This document shows, one piece after another, positions 44,703 to 54,488 of a stretch of DNA of 64,000 nucleotides (positions within the stretch are counted from its first letter, which is position 1; every line of letters starts with the position of its first letter). The notes under the pieces are model-generated. The model was not told the origin of the DNA. It saw only the letters and a list, made by a program, of their open reading frames with translations, and made no database searches. Position numbers and translations under genes: made by a program. This stretch comes from Aliikangiella sp965214955 (GTDB lineage: Bacteria; Pseudomonadota; Gammaproteobacteria; Enterobacterales; Kangiellaceae), in the NCBI GenBank assembly GCA_965214955.1, contig CBDCCU010000014.1:25001-89000 (forward strand), given 5' to 3'.

Positions 44703-44763
44703 TTATATTTTCTCCCTAATTTTATATTAGGTGGTTAAGATTTAAATTCTGGAGACATTAAAC

Positions 44764-45645
44764 ATGGCAATTACAGCTGCATTAGTAAAAGAGCTGCGCG
44801 AAAGAACTGGCGCAGGCATGATGGAATGTAAAAAAGCATTAGTTGAAACTAATGGCGATATTGAAACCGCAATTGATAATATGCGTAAATCTGGCGCAGC
44901 AAAAGCGGCTAAAAAAGCGGGTCGTATTGCGGCAGAAGGTATTATTGTTGCTAAAGCTAGCGATGACGGTAAATTAGCGGCTATCGTTGAAGTAAACAGT
45001 GAAACTGACTTTGTTGCTCGTGATGAAAACTTTGTTGCATTTAGTAACGCAGTGGTTGAAGCGGCATTATCAAATAAAGTTTCTGATGTTGAAGCTTTAA
45101 AAGAAACCACTTTAGCTTCTGGCGAAACCATTGAAACGGCTCGTACTAACTTGATTGCTAAAATCGGTGAAAACATTGGTGTACGTCGCGTTCAGTTAGT
45201 TGAAGCAAACGATGGTGCTTTAGCTTCTTATATTCACGGTGGTCGTATTGGTGTAGTTGCTGCACTTAAAGGTGGTAACACTGAACTAGCCAAAGATGTT
45301 GCTATGCACGCTGCGGCAACTAATCCACAGTTCATCAGAGAAGAAGATATTTCTGAAGATGTTTATAACCGCGAAAAAGAAATTTTTGTTGCTCAGGCAA
45401 CAGAAAGCGGTAAGCCTGCTGAAATTGTTGAAAAAATGATTGTTGGTCGTATGCGTAAATTTGCGGCTGAAATTTGTTTATTAGGTCAACCTTTCATTAA
45501 AGATACTTCGATGAACGTGGGTACTTTAGTGAAGAATGCTGATGCCGAAGTTGTTTCTATGGTACGCTTGGAAGTTGGTGAAGGTATCGAGAAAAAAGAA
45601 GACGATTTTGCTGCTGAAGTAATGGCTCAAGTTAAAGGAGAATAA
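44764..45645 (+). CDS. tsf: Elongation factor Ts
   Basis: The guanine nucleotide exchange factor for EF-Tu. The N-terminal UBA-like domain with ELRERTGAGMMECKKAL and VNSETDFVARDENF are the family signatures. Length 293 residues is normal. TGGAG 9 bases before the start is its ribosome binding site. It precedes pyrH by 5 bases. Confidence 0.98.
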   Translation: MAITAALVKELRERTGAGMMECKKALVETNGDIETAIDNMRKSGAAKAAKKAGRIAAEGIIVAKASDDGKLAAIVEVNSETDFVARDENFVAFSNAVVEAALSNKVSDVEALKETTLASGETIETARTNLIAKIGENIGVRRVQLVEANDGALASYIHGGRIGVVAALKGGNTELAKDVAMHAAATNPQFIREEDISEDVYNREKEIFVAQATESGKPAEIVEKMIVGRMRKFAAEICLLGQPFIKDTSMNVGTLVKNADAEVVSMVRLEVGEGIEKKEDDFAAEVMAQVKGE

Positions 45646-45650
45646 TTCTA

Positions 45651-46382
45651 ATGCCAAGTTCTGCTCCCGAAAAAAATAGTAAACGTGTTTTACTGAAATT
45701 AAGTGGTGAAGCCCTTATGGGGGCAGAATCTTTTGGCATTGATCCTTCGGTACTTGATCGAATTGCGGCTGAAATCAAAGAGCTTATTGAAGCCAATGTT
45801 CAAGTGGGCATTGTTATTGGTGGCGGCAATTTGTTTCGAGGCGAAAAGCTGGCAAATGCTGGAATGAATAGAGTTGCTGGCGACCATATGGGAATGCTAG
45901 CCACAGTAATGAATTCTTTAGCCATGCAAGATGCTTTAGAAAGATTGCGCGTTGGAACTCGCGTGATGTCAGCGGTTTCATTAACGGGTGTTTGTGAAGA
46001 TTATGACCGCCGTTTTGCGCTACGATTTATGCGTGACGGACAAGTTGTTATATTTACGGCAGGAACGGGTAATCCATTTTTTACTACCGACACTGCGGCT
46101 TGTTTACGTGGTATTGAAATTGAAGCCGATACCATCTTAAAAGCCACAAAAGTTGATGGTGTTTATTCGGCTGATCCTAATAAAGTTCCTGATGCTGAAT
46201 TTTACCCAAACCTCACTTATGATGAAGCATTAAAAAAACAATTAGGCATTATGGATTTAACCGCCTTTTGTTTAGCGCGTGACCATAATAAGTCGATTCG
46301 CGTTTTTAATATGCAAAAACCTGGTGCGCTCATTGATGCTGTAATTAATGAGAGTGAAGGGACGCTAATTACGCGTGATTAA
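45651..46382 (+). CDS. pyrH: UMP kinase
   Basis: Phosphorylates UMP to UDP for pyrimidine nucleotide synthesis. RVLLKLSGEALMG, VIGGGNLFRG and the amino-acid-kinase loop FTAGTGNPFFTTDTAA are intact. 243 residues is normal. Its ribosome binding site AAGGAG lies inside the last codons of tsf, so translation is coupled. Confidence 0.98.
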   Translation: MPSSAPEKNSKRVLLKLSGEALMGAESFGIDPSVLDRIAAEIKELIEANVQVGIVIGGGNLFRGEKLANAGMNRVAGDHMGMLATVMNSLAMQDALERLRVGTRVMSAVSLTGVCEDYDRRFALRFMRDGQVVIFTAGTGNPFFTTDTAACLRGIEIEADTILKATKVDGVYSADPNKVPDAEFYPNLTYDEALKKQLGIMDLTAFCLARDHNKSIRVFNMQKPGALIDAVINESEGTLITRD

Positions 46383-46483
46383 TTCTTTTTATTGCTTATT
46401 TTCATGACATTTTAAATGACGAAATTTAGCGATAAATCATTTGATAAACAGTTAAAGCGAATATTTGATAACGGAGAATAACA

Positions 46484-47041
46484 GTGATTAATGATATCAA
46501 ACAAGATGCCAATAGCCGCATGGATAAAAGTATTGATTCTTTTAAGTTGGCACTGCAAAAAATTAGAACGGGTCGTGCCCATCCTAGTCTTTTAGAGCAT
46601 TTAACAGTTTCTTACTATGGTGTTGATACGCCTTTAAATCAAGCAGCAAATGTATCGGTTCAAGATTCAAGAACATTAACTATTCAGCCGTTTGAGAAAA
46701 CCATGATTCAGCCAATTGAAAAGGCGATCATGGAATCGGATATTGGTATTACCCCTAATACTTCGGGCAACTTAATTCGTTTGCCGCTTCCGCCACTTAC
46801 AGAAGAGCGTCGTAAAGAGTTAATTAAAGTGGTTGGTAACGAAGCCGAAGGCGCAAAAGTAGCCATTAGAAACATTCGCCGCGATGCCAATTCAACGCTT
46901 AAAGATCTCGAAAAAGAAAAAGAGATCAGCGAAGATGAAGAAAGACGCGCGCAAGATGATGTGCAAAAGTTAACTGATGCACACGTTAAAAAAGTGGATG
47001 AAATTGTTGCCGATAAAGAAAAAGAGTTGATGGAAGTTTGA
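46484..47041 (+). CDS. frr: Ribosome recycling factor
   Basis: Splits the terminated ribosome together with EF-G. A 185-residue protein with KIRTGRAHPSLLEHLTVSYYG and the helical domain that carries KVAIRNIRRDAN. It starts at GTG (46484) with CGGAG upstream. The hairpin at 47066-47095 follows, ending this part of the operon. Confidence 0.97.
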   Translation: MINDIKQDANSRMDKSIDSFKLALQKIRTGRAHPSLLEHLTVSYYGVDTPLNQAANVSVQDSRTLTIQPFEKTMIQPIEKAIMESDIGITPNTSGNLIRLPLPPLTEERRKELIKVVGNEAEGAKVAIRNIRRDANSTLKDLEKEKEISEDEERRAQDDVQKLTDAHVKKVDEIVADKEKELMEV

Positions 47042-47065
47042 TTAGTTAATCGCTAACTCATTAAA

Positions 47066-47095
47066 ACGCCGTGTATTCTTTGGGATACGCGGCGT
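47066..47095. terminator. Hairpin after frr
   Basis: ACGCCGTGTAT pairs with ATACGCGGCGT (one G-T wobble) over an 8-base loop. The downstream T tract is poor (CGTTATATTT), so it may be a partial terminator or an mRNA-stabilising hairpin between frr and uppS. Confidence 0.6.
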
Positions 47096-47156
47096 CGTTA
47101 TATTTATCAATATCGTTAAAATAGAAAATTAAATCCATTATTCCAATAAATATTCA

Positions 47157-47882
47157 ATGACTGACACACTGAAAAAAATCCCTCAACATATTGCCATAAT
47201 CATGGACGGTAATGGTCGCTGGGCAAAAGCACGAGGCAAAAAACGAACTAGCGGTCATAAAGTTGGGGTAGAAAGGGCGCGTGAAATAGTTGAAACCGCA
47301 GGTAAACTTGGGGTTGAATGTTTAACGCTTTTTGCCTTTAGTAGTGAAAATTGGCAACGTCCTGAAGAAGAAGTTTCTTTTTTAATGGAGCTTTTTGTAT
47401 TGGCATTAAAGCGCGAAGTTAAAATGCTTAACAAACACGGTGTTAAATTGAAGTTTTTAGGTGATATACAGGGCTTTAGTAAGACCCTACAAAAAAGTAT
47501 TGCCAGTGCAGAAGCGTCAACTGAGAATAATGATAAATTATTGCTGAATGTTGCCGCAAATTATGGTGGACAGTGGGATATTTGTCAGTCAGTGAATAAA
47601 GTGATTGAGCAAAGCCCTAATATTCCAGTAACTCAAGATCTAATTGCTAAAAATTTAGTCACTGCAAATTTACCTGAACTCGATTTAATGATCCGCACTG
47701 GCGGCGAGCTAAGAATTAGTAATTTTTTAATTTGGCAAGCGGCTTATGCTGAGCTTTATTTTACTGATTGCTTATGGCCCGACTTTGATAGTAGCGAGCT
47801 CAATAAAGCGGTTGAAGATTATAGCGAGCGGCAAAGGCGTTTTGGTAAAACTGGCGAGCAAGTTGAGTTACCTGAGTCTTAA
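47157..47882 (+). CDS. uppS: Undecaprenyl diphosphate synthase
   Basis: cis-Prenyltransferase that makes the C55 lipid carrier for peptidoglycan and O-antigen. HIAIIMDGNGRWAKARGKKRTSGH carries the catalytic Asp; LFAFSSENWQRP and LMIRTGGELRISNFLIWQ are intact. 241 residues fits the family. It begins the run uppS-cdsA-dxr-rseP-bamA. Confidence 0.97.
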   Translation: MTDTLKKIPQHIAIIMDGNGRWAKARGKKRTSGHKVGVERAREIVETAGKLGVECLTLFAFSSENWQRPEEEVSFLMELFVLALKREVKMLNKHGVKLKFLGDIQGFSKTLQKSIASAEASTENNDKLLLNVAANYGGQWDICQSVNKVIEQSPNIPVTQDLIAKNLVTANLPELDLMIRTGGELRISNFLIWQAAYAELYFTDCLWPDFDSSELNKAVEDYSERQRRFGKTGEQVELPES

Positions 47883-47918
47883 AATTAACGGAATAGATGT
47901 ACGGAATAATTACCTAAT

Positions 47919-48797
47919 ATGCTAAAACAAAGAATCATTACAGCACTGCTCTTACTTCCTGCGGTATTTTTCTTAATCTTTTTGGTTAAGTTAGATTTTT
48001 TTGCCATAGCAATCGCCATAATCACCTATTTAATGGCGCTTGAATGGGCTAATTTAGCAGGAATAAATAAAAAATTGTTTCATAGCTTCTTTGCCATGGC
48101 TGTTTCAGTTTTTAATTTAGGCATTCTCTACCTTGAACCCAATATTATTATGTGGCCATCGTCAAGTTGGCCAAATTTTGTTGCCAACGATCTTCCCTTA
48201 ATCATGTTATTGGTTGGTAGTATTGGAATTATTATTGCCTCAATAATTGTTTTTACCTATAAACCTGCACCTAATTGGTGGGCAAATAAATTTGTTTGTA
48301 GTGTGTTAGGGGTTATTCTTTTGCCATGTTTTTTTGTAGCGTTAATTAGTATTAGAAAAATAGGCTGGATGGAAGATCAGTTCCGTGGTGGTGGCTTAGT
48401 TTTACTTATGTTTGGTTTAATTTGGGCTGCTGATACGGGTGCCTATTTTTCTGGTAAAGCGTTTGGCAAGCACAAACTTGCCCCTGTTGTTAGTCCTAAT
48501 AAAACTTGGGAAGGGGTTATTGGTGGAGTAATTTTGTCGGTGTTAATTGGTTTTTTGGGTGCCTATTTATTAGCGTTAGATATTCAAAATTATTTACTTT
48601 ACACTGCGGTTTTAGTGGCATTGGCTTTAATTTCGGTGGTTGGTGATTTATTTGAAAGTTCGTTAAAACGGGTGTCTGGTATTAAAGATTCTGGTCAACT
48701 TCTGCCAGGACATGGTGGCTTGCTTGATCGTTTAGACAGCACGATTGTTGTTGCGCCTTTATTTTTCTTATCTTTTAGTATGCTAGGTTGGTTTTAA
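47919..48797 (+). CDS. cdsA: Phosphatidate cytidylyltransferase
   Basis: Makes CDP-diacylglycerol for phospholipid synthesis in the inner membrane. About eight membrane helices, with the family signature SSLKRVSGIKDSGQLLPGHGGLLDRLDS split over a long segment near the C-terminus. 292 residues is normal. The stop overlaps the dxr ATG by one base (TAATG). Confidence 0.96.
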   Translation: MLKQRIITALLLLPAVFFLIFLVKLDFFAIAIAIITYLMALEWANLAGINKKLFHSFFAMAVSVFNLGILYLEPNIIMWPSSSWPNFVANDLPLIMLLVGSIGIIIASIIVFTYKPAPNWWANKFVCSVLGVILLPCFFVALISIRKIGWMEDQFRGGGLVLLMFGLIWAADTGAYFSGKAFGKHKLAPVVSPNKTWEGVIGGVILSVLIGFLGAYLLALDIQNYLLYTAVLVALALISVVGDLFESSLKRVSGIKDSGQLLPGHGGLLDRLDSTIVVAPLFFLSFSMLGWF

Positions 48798-49979
48798 TGG
48801 TTGAGTCAGTTTGCATATTAGGCTCTACAGGATCAATTGGGCAGTCCACGCTTGATGTTATTGCGCGCAATCATGAAAAATTTAAAGCAACGGTTTTAAC
48901 TGCCAGCACTAACTATAAAAAACTGTTTGAGCAATGCCAAGCCTTTGAGCCTGAACTTGCAATAATGGTTGATGAAAATGCCGCCAATGAACTGACTAAG
49001 CTTTTATCCAATACAAGGTTAAAAACTGAGGTTAAGTCGGGTGAAAAAGCATTAATAGATGCCGCTGCGTACCCAAATATCAATACCGTTGTTGCTGCTA
49101 TTGTTGGTGCAGCAGGCTTGTTACCAACATTTACTGCGGTAAAAAAAGGGCTCAAAGTATTATTGGCTAATAAAGAAGCGTTGGTGATGTCTGGTGAAAT
49201 TATGCTTAACGCGGTGAAAGAGTCGAATGCTATTTTATTGCCAGTTGATAGTGAGCATAATGCGATTTTTCAAAGCTTACCAGTGAGTGATTCGGGTAAT
49301 ATCAACCTTAAAGGGGTTAATAAAATTTTGCTAACGGGATCAGGTGGACCATTTAGACAGTCACCATTGGAATCTTTATCGCAAATGACTCCTGACCAAG
49401 CCTGTGCTCATCCTAATTGGGATATGGGAAAGAAAATTTCAGTAGATTCGGCAACCATGATGAACAAAGGGTTAGAATTTATTGAAGCTTGTTTTTTTGT
49501 TTAATGTTGAGCCAGAAAAAATTCAAATTGTTGTACATCCTCAAAGTATTGTCCATTCAATGGTTTCGTATAATGATGGCTCGGTTATATCGCAAATGGG
49601 TAGACCCGATATGCGTACACCAATCGCGCACACTCTTGGCTGGCCTGAAAGAATTAATGCCGGTGTAGAGCCGCTCGATTTTTTTCAAATGAAGTCTCTA
49701 GAATTTGAAGCGCCAGATTATAACCGGTTTCCATGTTTAGCTTTGGCACAAAAAGCAATGGCGCTGAAAGGAACGGCTCCTTGTATTTTAAATGCCGCGA
49801 ACGAAGTTGCCGTTGATGCTTTTTTAAATCATAAAATTCGCTTTACTGATATTGCTAAAGTTATTGAATATACGCTTGAAAACTTAAGTGCTGAAGAGTC
49901 GAGTAGTTTAGACATCGTTTTAACCGCAGATAAAAAAGCCCGAGAAATGGCGCAAAGCTATATTGAGGCAAAGTGTTAA
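48797..49979 (+). pseudogene. dxr: DXP reductoisomerase with a T-run frameshift
   Basis: Converts 1-deoxy-D-xylulose 5-phosphate to MEP in the non-mevalonate isoprenoid pathway. The N-terminal NADPH domain (VCILGSTGSIGQSTLDV) and the substrate region (LLPVDSEHNAIFQSL, GSGGPFRQ, NWDMGKKISVDSATMMNKGLE) are intact. The frame is then lost at seven T residues (49492-49498): one T too many turns EACFLFNVEPEKI into EACFFV and a stop. The rest (IVVHPQSIVHSMVSY onwards) continues in the other frame to a normal end near 393 residues. dxr is normally essential, so a sequencing error is likely. Overlaps rseP by TAATG. Confidence 0.92.
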
Positions 49980-51322
49980 TGGCTGCGTTATCAAACTTTT
50001 TTTATTTTATAGTTGCCATTGGTATTTTAGTAACTTTTCATGAGTTTGGGCACTTTTGGGTAGCTCGCAAACTTGGAGTTAAAGTTTTAACTTTTTCAGT
50101 GGGTTTTGGTAAACCCCTATGGAAACGTAAAGCAAAAGATGGTGTGTTGTATCAAATAGGTATGATCCCGCTTGGCGGCTATGTAAAAATGTTAGATGAA
50201 CGAGAAGGCGAAATTGACCCAAGTCTTGTTGATCAAGCTTTTAACAGGCAAGTTGTTTGGCGCCGGTTTGCCATTGTTTTAGCCGGACCTATGGCAAATT
50301 TTTTGTTAGCCATTTTATTTTATTGGGCAGTTTTTAGCTTAGGTATCACAGGCTTTAATACTAAAGTGGGAGAAGTTTCTAAAGACTCTATTGCCGCAAA
50401 TGCGGGTGTTAAAAATGGCGTTATGATTACCGCCGTAGATGGCGCTAGTGTAGAAACCAGTTCACAACTTATCCGCCGAATTGCACTTAGATTGGGTGAT
50501 GATGACCATTTGGTTTTAACCACTAATAGCCAAGGGAAAGAAAAAGCTCATTTACTATCAATTGATGGCTGGCGTGTTCACCCTACAAGGCCGCAGTTAT
50601 TGGAAAGTCTTGGCATAAAACATCAAAATTTGGTTCAGCAACCTTTGTTTAATTCGGTATTAGAAGGTGGTCCTGCTGATAAAGCCGGAATTAAAGCTGG
50701 AGACTTGGTTAAAGCCATTGATGATGAGCCTGTTTATTATTGGAACGACTTGGTTAAGATCGTGTCGGCACGGGCAGGAAAAATATCTAATTTTAAGATT
50801 GATAGAAATGGTGAACTGTTAGACATTTCTGTGGTCATAGGAACTCGTCAGCATCAAGAACGAAAAGTGGGTTTTATTGGTGTTGGTAGTGATAGCCGCG
50901 AATTGCTGGCTTTGCGTAAGGGCGATGATATTTTCGACTCGTTTTCTATGGCTCTTACCGAAACCAAAGATATGATTTATTTAAGCGTAAGACTCTTTGG
51001 TAAGCTGTTGGTTGGAGACTTATCACTTAAAAGCTTAAATGGACCTTTTAAAATTGCTGAAGGAGCAGGCGGCAGTGCAAGAATAGGCTTGGTTTATTTT
51101 TTAAGTTTTCTTGCCATGATCAGTATTAATTTAGGGTTTATCAATTTATTGCCCGTGCCACTATTAGATGGTGGTCACTTAATGTATTTTTCAATTGAAG
51201 CGCTAAGAGGCAAGCCTTTATCTGAGAAAGTACAAGAAATAGGCTTACAAGTTGGAATGTTACTAGTTTTTAGCATGATGACCATTGCTATTTATAACGA
51301 CATAACTCAAACTCTCGGCTAG
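49979..51322 (+). CDS. rseP: Site-2 intramembrane protease RseP
   Basis: Cleaves anti-sigma factor RseA in the envelope stress pathway and removes signal peptides. The zinc motif is HEFGH in the first membrane helix (LVTFHEFGHFWVAR), the second site is INLLPVPLLDGGHL near the C-terminus and two PDZ domains lie between (about 120-280). 447 residues is normal. Start at the ATG that overlaps the dxr stop. Confidence 0.97.
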   Translation: MAALSNFFYFIVAIGILVTFHEFGHFWVARKLGVKVLTFSVGFGKPLWKRKAKDGVLYQIGMIPLGGYVKMLDEREGEIDPSLVDQAFNRQVVWRRFAIVLAGPMANFLLAILFYWAVFSLGITGFNTKVGEVSKDSIAANAGVKNGVMITAVDGASVETSSQLIRRIALRLGDDDHLVLTTNSQGKEKAHLLSIDGWRVHPTRPQLLESLGIKHQNLVQQPLFNSVLEGGPADKAGIKAGDLVKAIDDEPVYYWNDLVKIVSARAGKISNFKIDRNGELLDISVVIGTRQHQERKVGFIGVGSDSRELLALRKGDDIFDSFSMALTETKDMIYLSVRLFGKLLVGDLSLKSLNGPFKIAEGAGGSARIGLVYFLSFLAMISINLGFINLLPVPLLDGGHLMYFSIEALRGKPLSEKVQEIGLQVGMLLVFSMMTIAIYNDITQTLG

Positions 51323-51385
51323 TAAAAAAAACGTATTTTTGAGCGCTAATGTAAGTGCTTAAGTAGATTAAAAGATTAGGGGATT

Positions 51386-53893
51386 ATGAAGTACAAGTTA
51401 AAATCCAAAACAACCAAGCTTTTGCTTGCAACATCAACGCTAATTTCTAGTGTATTTTGTCTAGCACCAACGCAAGCGGCTGAAGATGCCAGCACTTTTG
51501 TGGTTAAAGAAATAGAAGTGAATGGCTTGCAAAGAATGGAGCTGGGTAATTTTTACAATTTACTCCCCTTACAGGTTGGTGAAACGATTAATCCTGTTCG
51601 TGTGCCGATTATTATTCGTGCTATCTATGGCTCAAATAGCTTTGAAGATGTTCGAGTGTTTCGCGAAGGCGATAAATTAGTTTTTGATCTTAAAGAGCGC
51701 CCCACCATCTCTGATATTTCCATTGAAGGTAACTCTGATATTGAATCAGATCAAATACTCGATGCAATGCGCCGCTCAGGATTTGCCAAAGGTGAAGTGT
51801 TTGATCCTTCTGCCATTAAGAGCATTAAATTAGGTATTGAAGAGCAATATTTTTCTCATGGTAAGTATTCTATAAAAATTGACGATAAAGTGATTAAGCA
51901 GTCGAGAAATCGTGTTTATGTGAAATTTATTGTTAATGAAGGTGAGCCTGCAAAAATCCAAAAGATTAGTATTGTGGGCAATGAGTTGTTCGATGAGCAA
52001 ACACTACTTGACCAATTTGAGTTATCGGTTGGTGGATTCTTCTCATTTTTCTCGGGTGAAGATCAATACTCTAAAGAAAAGCTCAGTGGCGATTTAGAAA
52101 CTTTGCGCTCTTATTACTTAGATAGAGGGTATCTCACCTATAACAACACCTCAACGCAAGTATCTATATCGCCTGACAGAAAAGGGATTTATGTCACCAT
52201 TAATATTGATGAAGGTGAAAAATTTAAAGTGGATGATATTGTTTTTTCGGGCGAGTTAATTTTAACCCAAGAGCAATTAAAAGCCATAATGCCTTTAACT
52301 AAAGGTGATACATACTCTGCTGCTGCGGTGTCTTTTGCCGAAGAGCAAATTAAGCAAAACCTAGGGTATTTTGGTTATGCTTTTGCTAAGGTTGTTACTA
52401 TTCCTGATGTTAAGGAAGAAGATAAAAAAGTTAACCTTACTTTATTTATTGAGCCTGGCAAAAAAGTATATGTTAACCGTGTTAACTTTGCGGGTAATGA
52501 GTCTACTAATGATGAAGTGGTGCGCCGAGAAATTCGTTTAATGGAAGGCGGCGCGCTATCTACTCAATCGGTTGAGCGTTCAAAAGTAAGACTACAACGA
52601 TTAAGCTATCTAGAAGAAGTTAACGTAGAAACACCAAAAGTAGAAGAGCGTGAAGATAGAGTTGATGTTAACTATCAGTTAAAAGAGCGTTCAGCAGGTA
52701 CAATTAGTGGTGGTTTGGGATACAGTGAACGATTTGGTTTATCGCTTAATGCCAATGTTAGCCACAATAACTTTATGGGCTCGGGTAAACGTATTCAGTT
52801 TGGTATTAACAAAAGTGACTTTATTGAAAGTTATAATGTGGATTATCAAGATCCTTATTTCACCATTGACGGCGTAAGTGCTGGAATAGGCGCTTATATT
52901 CGAGAAACTGACTTTGGTTCTATTAACCTATCAACAGGTACATTAGACTCTGCGGGTATAGACTTTTCGATTGGCTATCCGGTTAATGAAGTAACGCGTT
53001 TAAATTTTGGGATAGGCTACCAAGATAATACGCTTAAATCTGGTAATAACTCGTCACAACAAGTTATTGATTTCTTTGAGGAAAATGGTCAGGATGTTAG
53101 GGCTAATCCTGATTTTGAATATAGTTTATTTAGGTTGAATACAGGATGGAGTAGGAATACGCTTAATCGTGGTATTTTCCCCGACAGAGGTACTAGCCAG
53201 ACATTATTCTTAAATGCAACCGCCCCAGGTAGCGATTTAGAGTTTTTCAAAATAGATTATCAAGTTCGCAACTACTTGCCTATTGCTCGCGGTTGGACTT
53301 TTATGAGTTCGTTTAGAGCCTCTTATGGTGATGGATATGGAGATACTTCAAGATTACCTTACTTTGAAAACTTTAACGCAGGTGGTTCGGGGACTACTCG
53401 TGGGTTTGAAACAAACACCATTGGTCCTCGTTTAATTACTCGCCTGCCACGTTCAGTAAGTGGCCCAATAAATCCTGATACGGGTGAGCCTAGTTCAACC
53501 ACTCTATTACCACCAGAATTTGACAGAATTAATGTTGATCGCCGCTCTGCTGGTGGTAACGCAAGATTATTGGGTACTTTGGAGTTGTTTTTCCCTATTC
53601 CATTTGCTGAAGAAAGTAATTCACTTAGAACGAGCTTTTTTGTTGATGTCGGTAATCTTTGGGATACAGAGTTCGACTTAGAGCAATATCGTGATATTGA
53701 AGCGATTAGCCCTGAAGAATTTGCTAAAATTTCTGATTATTCTCATCCAGGAACCTATCGTGTTTCGGCGGGTTTTTCGTTACAATGGCTTTCTCCTATG
53801 GGACCATTAACAATCAGTTTATCTAAACCGTTTAAAAGTGAAGAGCTAGATGAGACCGAAACTTTTTCATTTAATGTAGGTCAGACTTTTTAA
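51386..53893 (+). CDS. bamA: Outer-membrane protein assembly factor BamA
   Basis: Central pore of the BAM complex that inserts beta-barrels. A signal peptide (1-31) is followed by five POTRA domains (about 37-435; FVVKEIEVNGLQRME opens the first) and a 16-stranded barrel ending FSFNVGQTF. GFSLQWLSPMGPLTISLSKP and a VRGF-type motif (TRGFETNTIG) are present. 835 residues is slightly longer than E. coli BamA, with additional loop sequence. Confidence 0.98.
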   Translation: MKYKLKSKTTKLLLATSTLISSVFCLAPTQAAEDASTFVVKEIEVNGLQRMELGNFYNLLPLQVGETINPVRVPIIIRAIYGSNSFEDVRVFREGDKLVFDLKERPTISDISIEGNSDIESDQILDAMRRSGFAKGEVFDPSAIKSIKLGIEEQYFSHGKYSIKIDDKVIKQSRNRVYVKFIVNEGEPAKIQKISIVGNELFDEQTLLDQFELSVGGFFSFFSGEDQYSKEKLSGDLETLRSYYLDRGYLTYNNTSTQVSISPDRKGIYVTINIDEGEKFKVDDIVFSGELILTQEQLKAIMPLTKGDTYSAAAVSFAEEQIKQNLGYFGYAFAKVVTIPDVKEEDKKVNLTLFIEPGKKVYVNRVNFAGNESTNDEVVRREIRLMEGGALSTQSVERSKVRLQRLSYLEEVNVETPKVEEREDRVDVNYQLKERSAGTISGGLGYSERFGLSLNANVSHNNFMGSGKRIQFGINKSDFIESYNVDYQDPYFTIDGVSAGIGAYIRETDFGSINLSTGTLDSAGIDFSIGYPVNEVTRLNFGIGYQDNTLKSGNNSSQQVIDFFEENGQDVRANPDFEYSLFRLNTGWSRNTLNRGIFPDRGTSQTLFLNATAPGSDLEFFKIDYQVRNYLPIARGWTFMSSFRASYGDGYGDTSRLPYFENFNAGGSGTTRGFETNTIGPRLITRLPRSVSGPINPDTGEPSSTTLLPPEFDRINVDRRSAGGNARLLGTLELFFPIPFAEESNSLRTSFFVDVGNLWDTEFDLEQYRDIEAISPEEFAKISDYSHPGTYRVSAGFSLQWLSPMGPLTISLSKPFKSEELDETETFSFNVGQTF

Positions 53894-53969
53894 TCGGTGT
53901 TAAAATCGGATTGATTTATGCCCAGATATTTTGGGTAAATATGAATTTAGTAAACAATAAGGTGTAAAA

Positions 53970-54473
53970 ATGTTAAAAAAATTAGTTGTTGCCGCATTGG
54001 TATTAGCAAGTTCAGTCGTAACTGCGGCAGACATCAAAATTGGTGTAGTTGATATTGCAATGGTTGAATCAAAAGCGCCACAAGTTAAGACTATTGGTGA
54101 GAAACTAAAAGCTCGCTTTAAAGAGCAGCAAGACGCATTGGTTGGTCTTAGAGATGAATACCAAAAAATTGCCGATAAAGCTAAAAAAGAAGAAATGACT
54201 ATGACATTTAGTCAAAAACTAGATGCGTCTAGAAAGCTAAAAGCATTAGAAGAGCAACTAAAAATGAAGAAAACATTTTTAGATGAAGACGTTTCTTATG
54301 CTCAAAAGCAAGAGATCCAAAATATTAGAGTAAAAATTCAACAAGCGGTGCAAAAAGTGGCGGCCGATGGTAAGTTCGATCTTATCTTATTAAAACAAAG
54401 CACTATGTATGCTGGCCCAAGTGTTGATATTACTGAGCAAGTTGTAGCAATTATCAGTAACCCTGCTGGTTAA
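53970..54473 (+). CDS. skp: Periplasmic chaperone Skp/OmpH
   Basis: Trimeric chaperone holding unfolded outer-membrane proteins. A signal peptide (MLKKLVVAALVLASSVVTAA), KIGVVDIAMV, a long coiled-coil arm (about 45-125) and a C-terminal FDLILLKQSTMYA strand are seen. 167 residues is normal and position between bamA and lpxD is canonical. Confidence 0.95.
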   Translation: MLKKLVVAALVLASSVVTAADIKIGVVDIAMVESKAPQVKTIGEKLKARFKEQQDALVGLRDEYQKIADKAKKEEMTMTFSQKLDASRKLKALEEQLKMKKTFLDEDVSYAQKQEIQNIRVKIQQAVQKVAADGKFDLILLKQSTMYAGPSVDITEQVVAIISNPAG

Positions 54474-54488
54474 TTTCTGGCTAAATTA

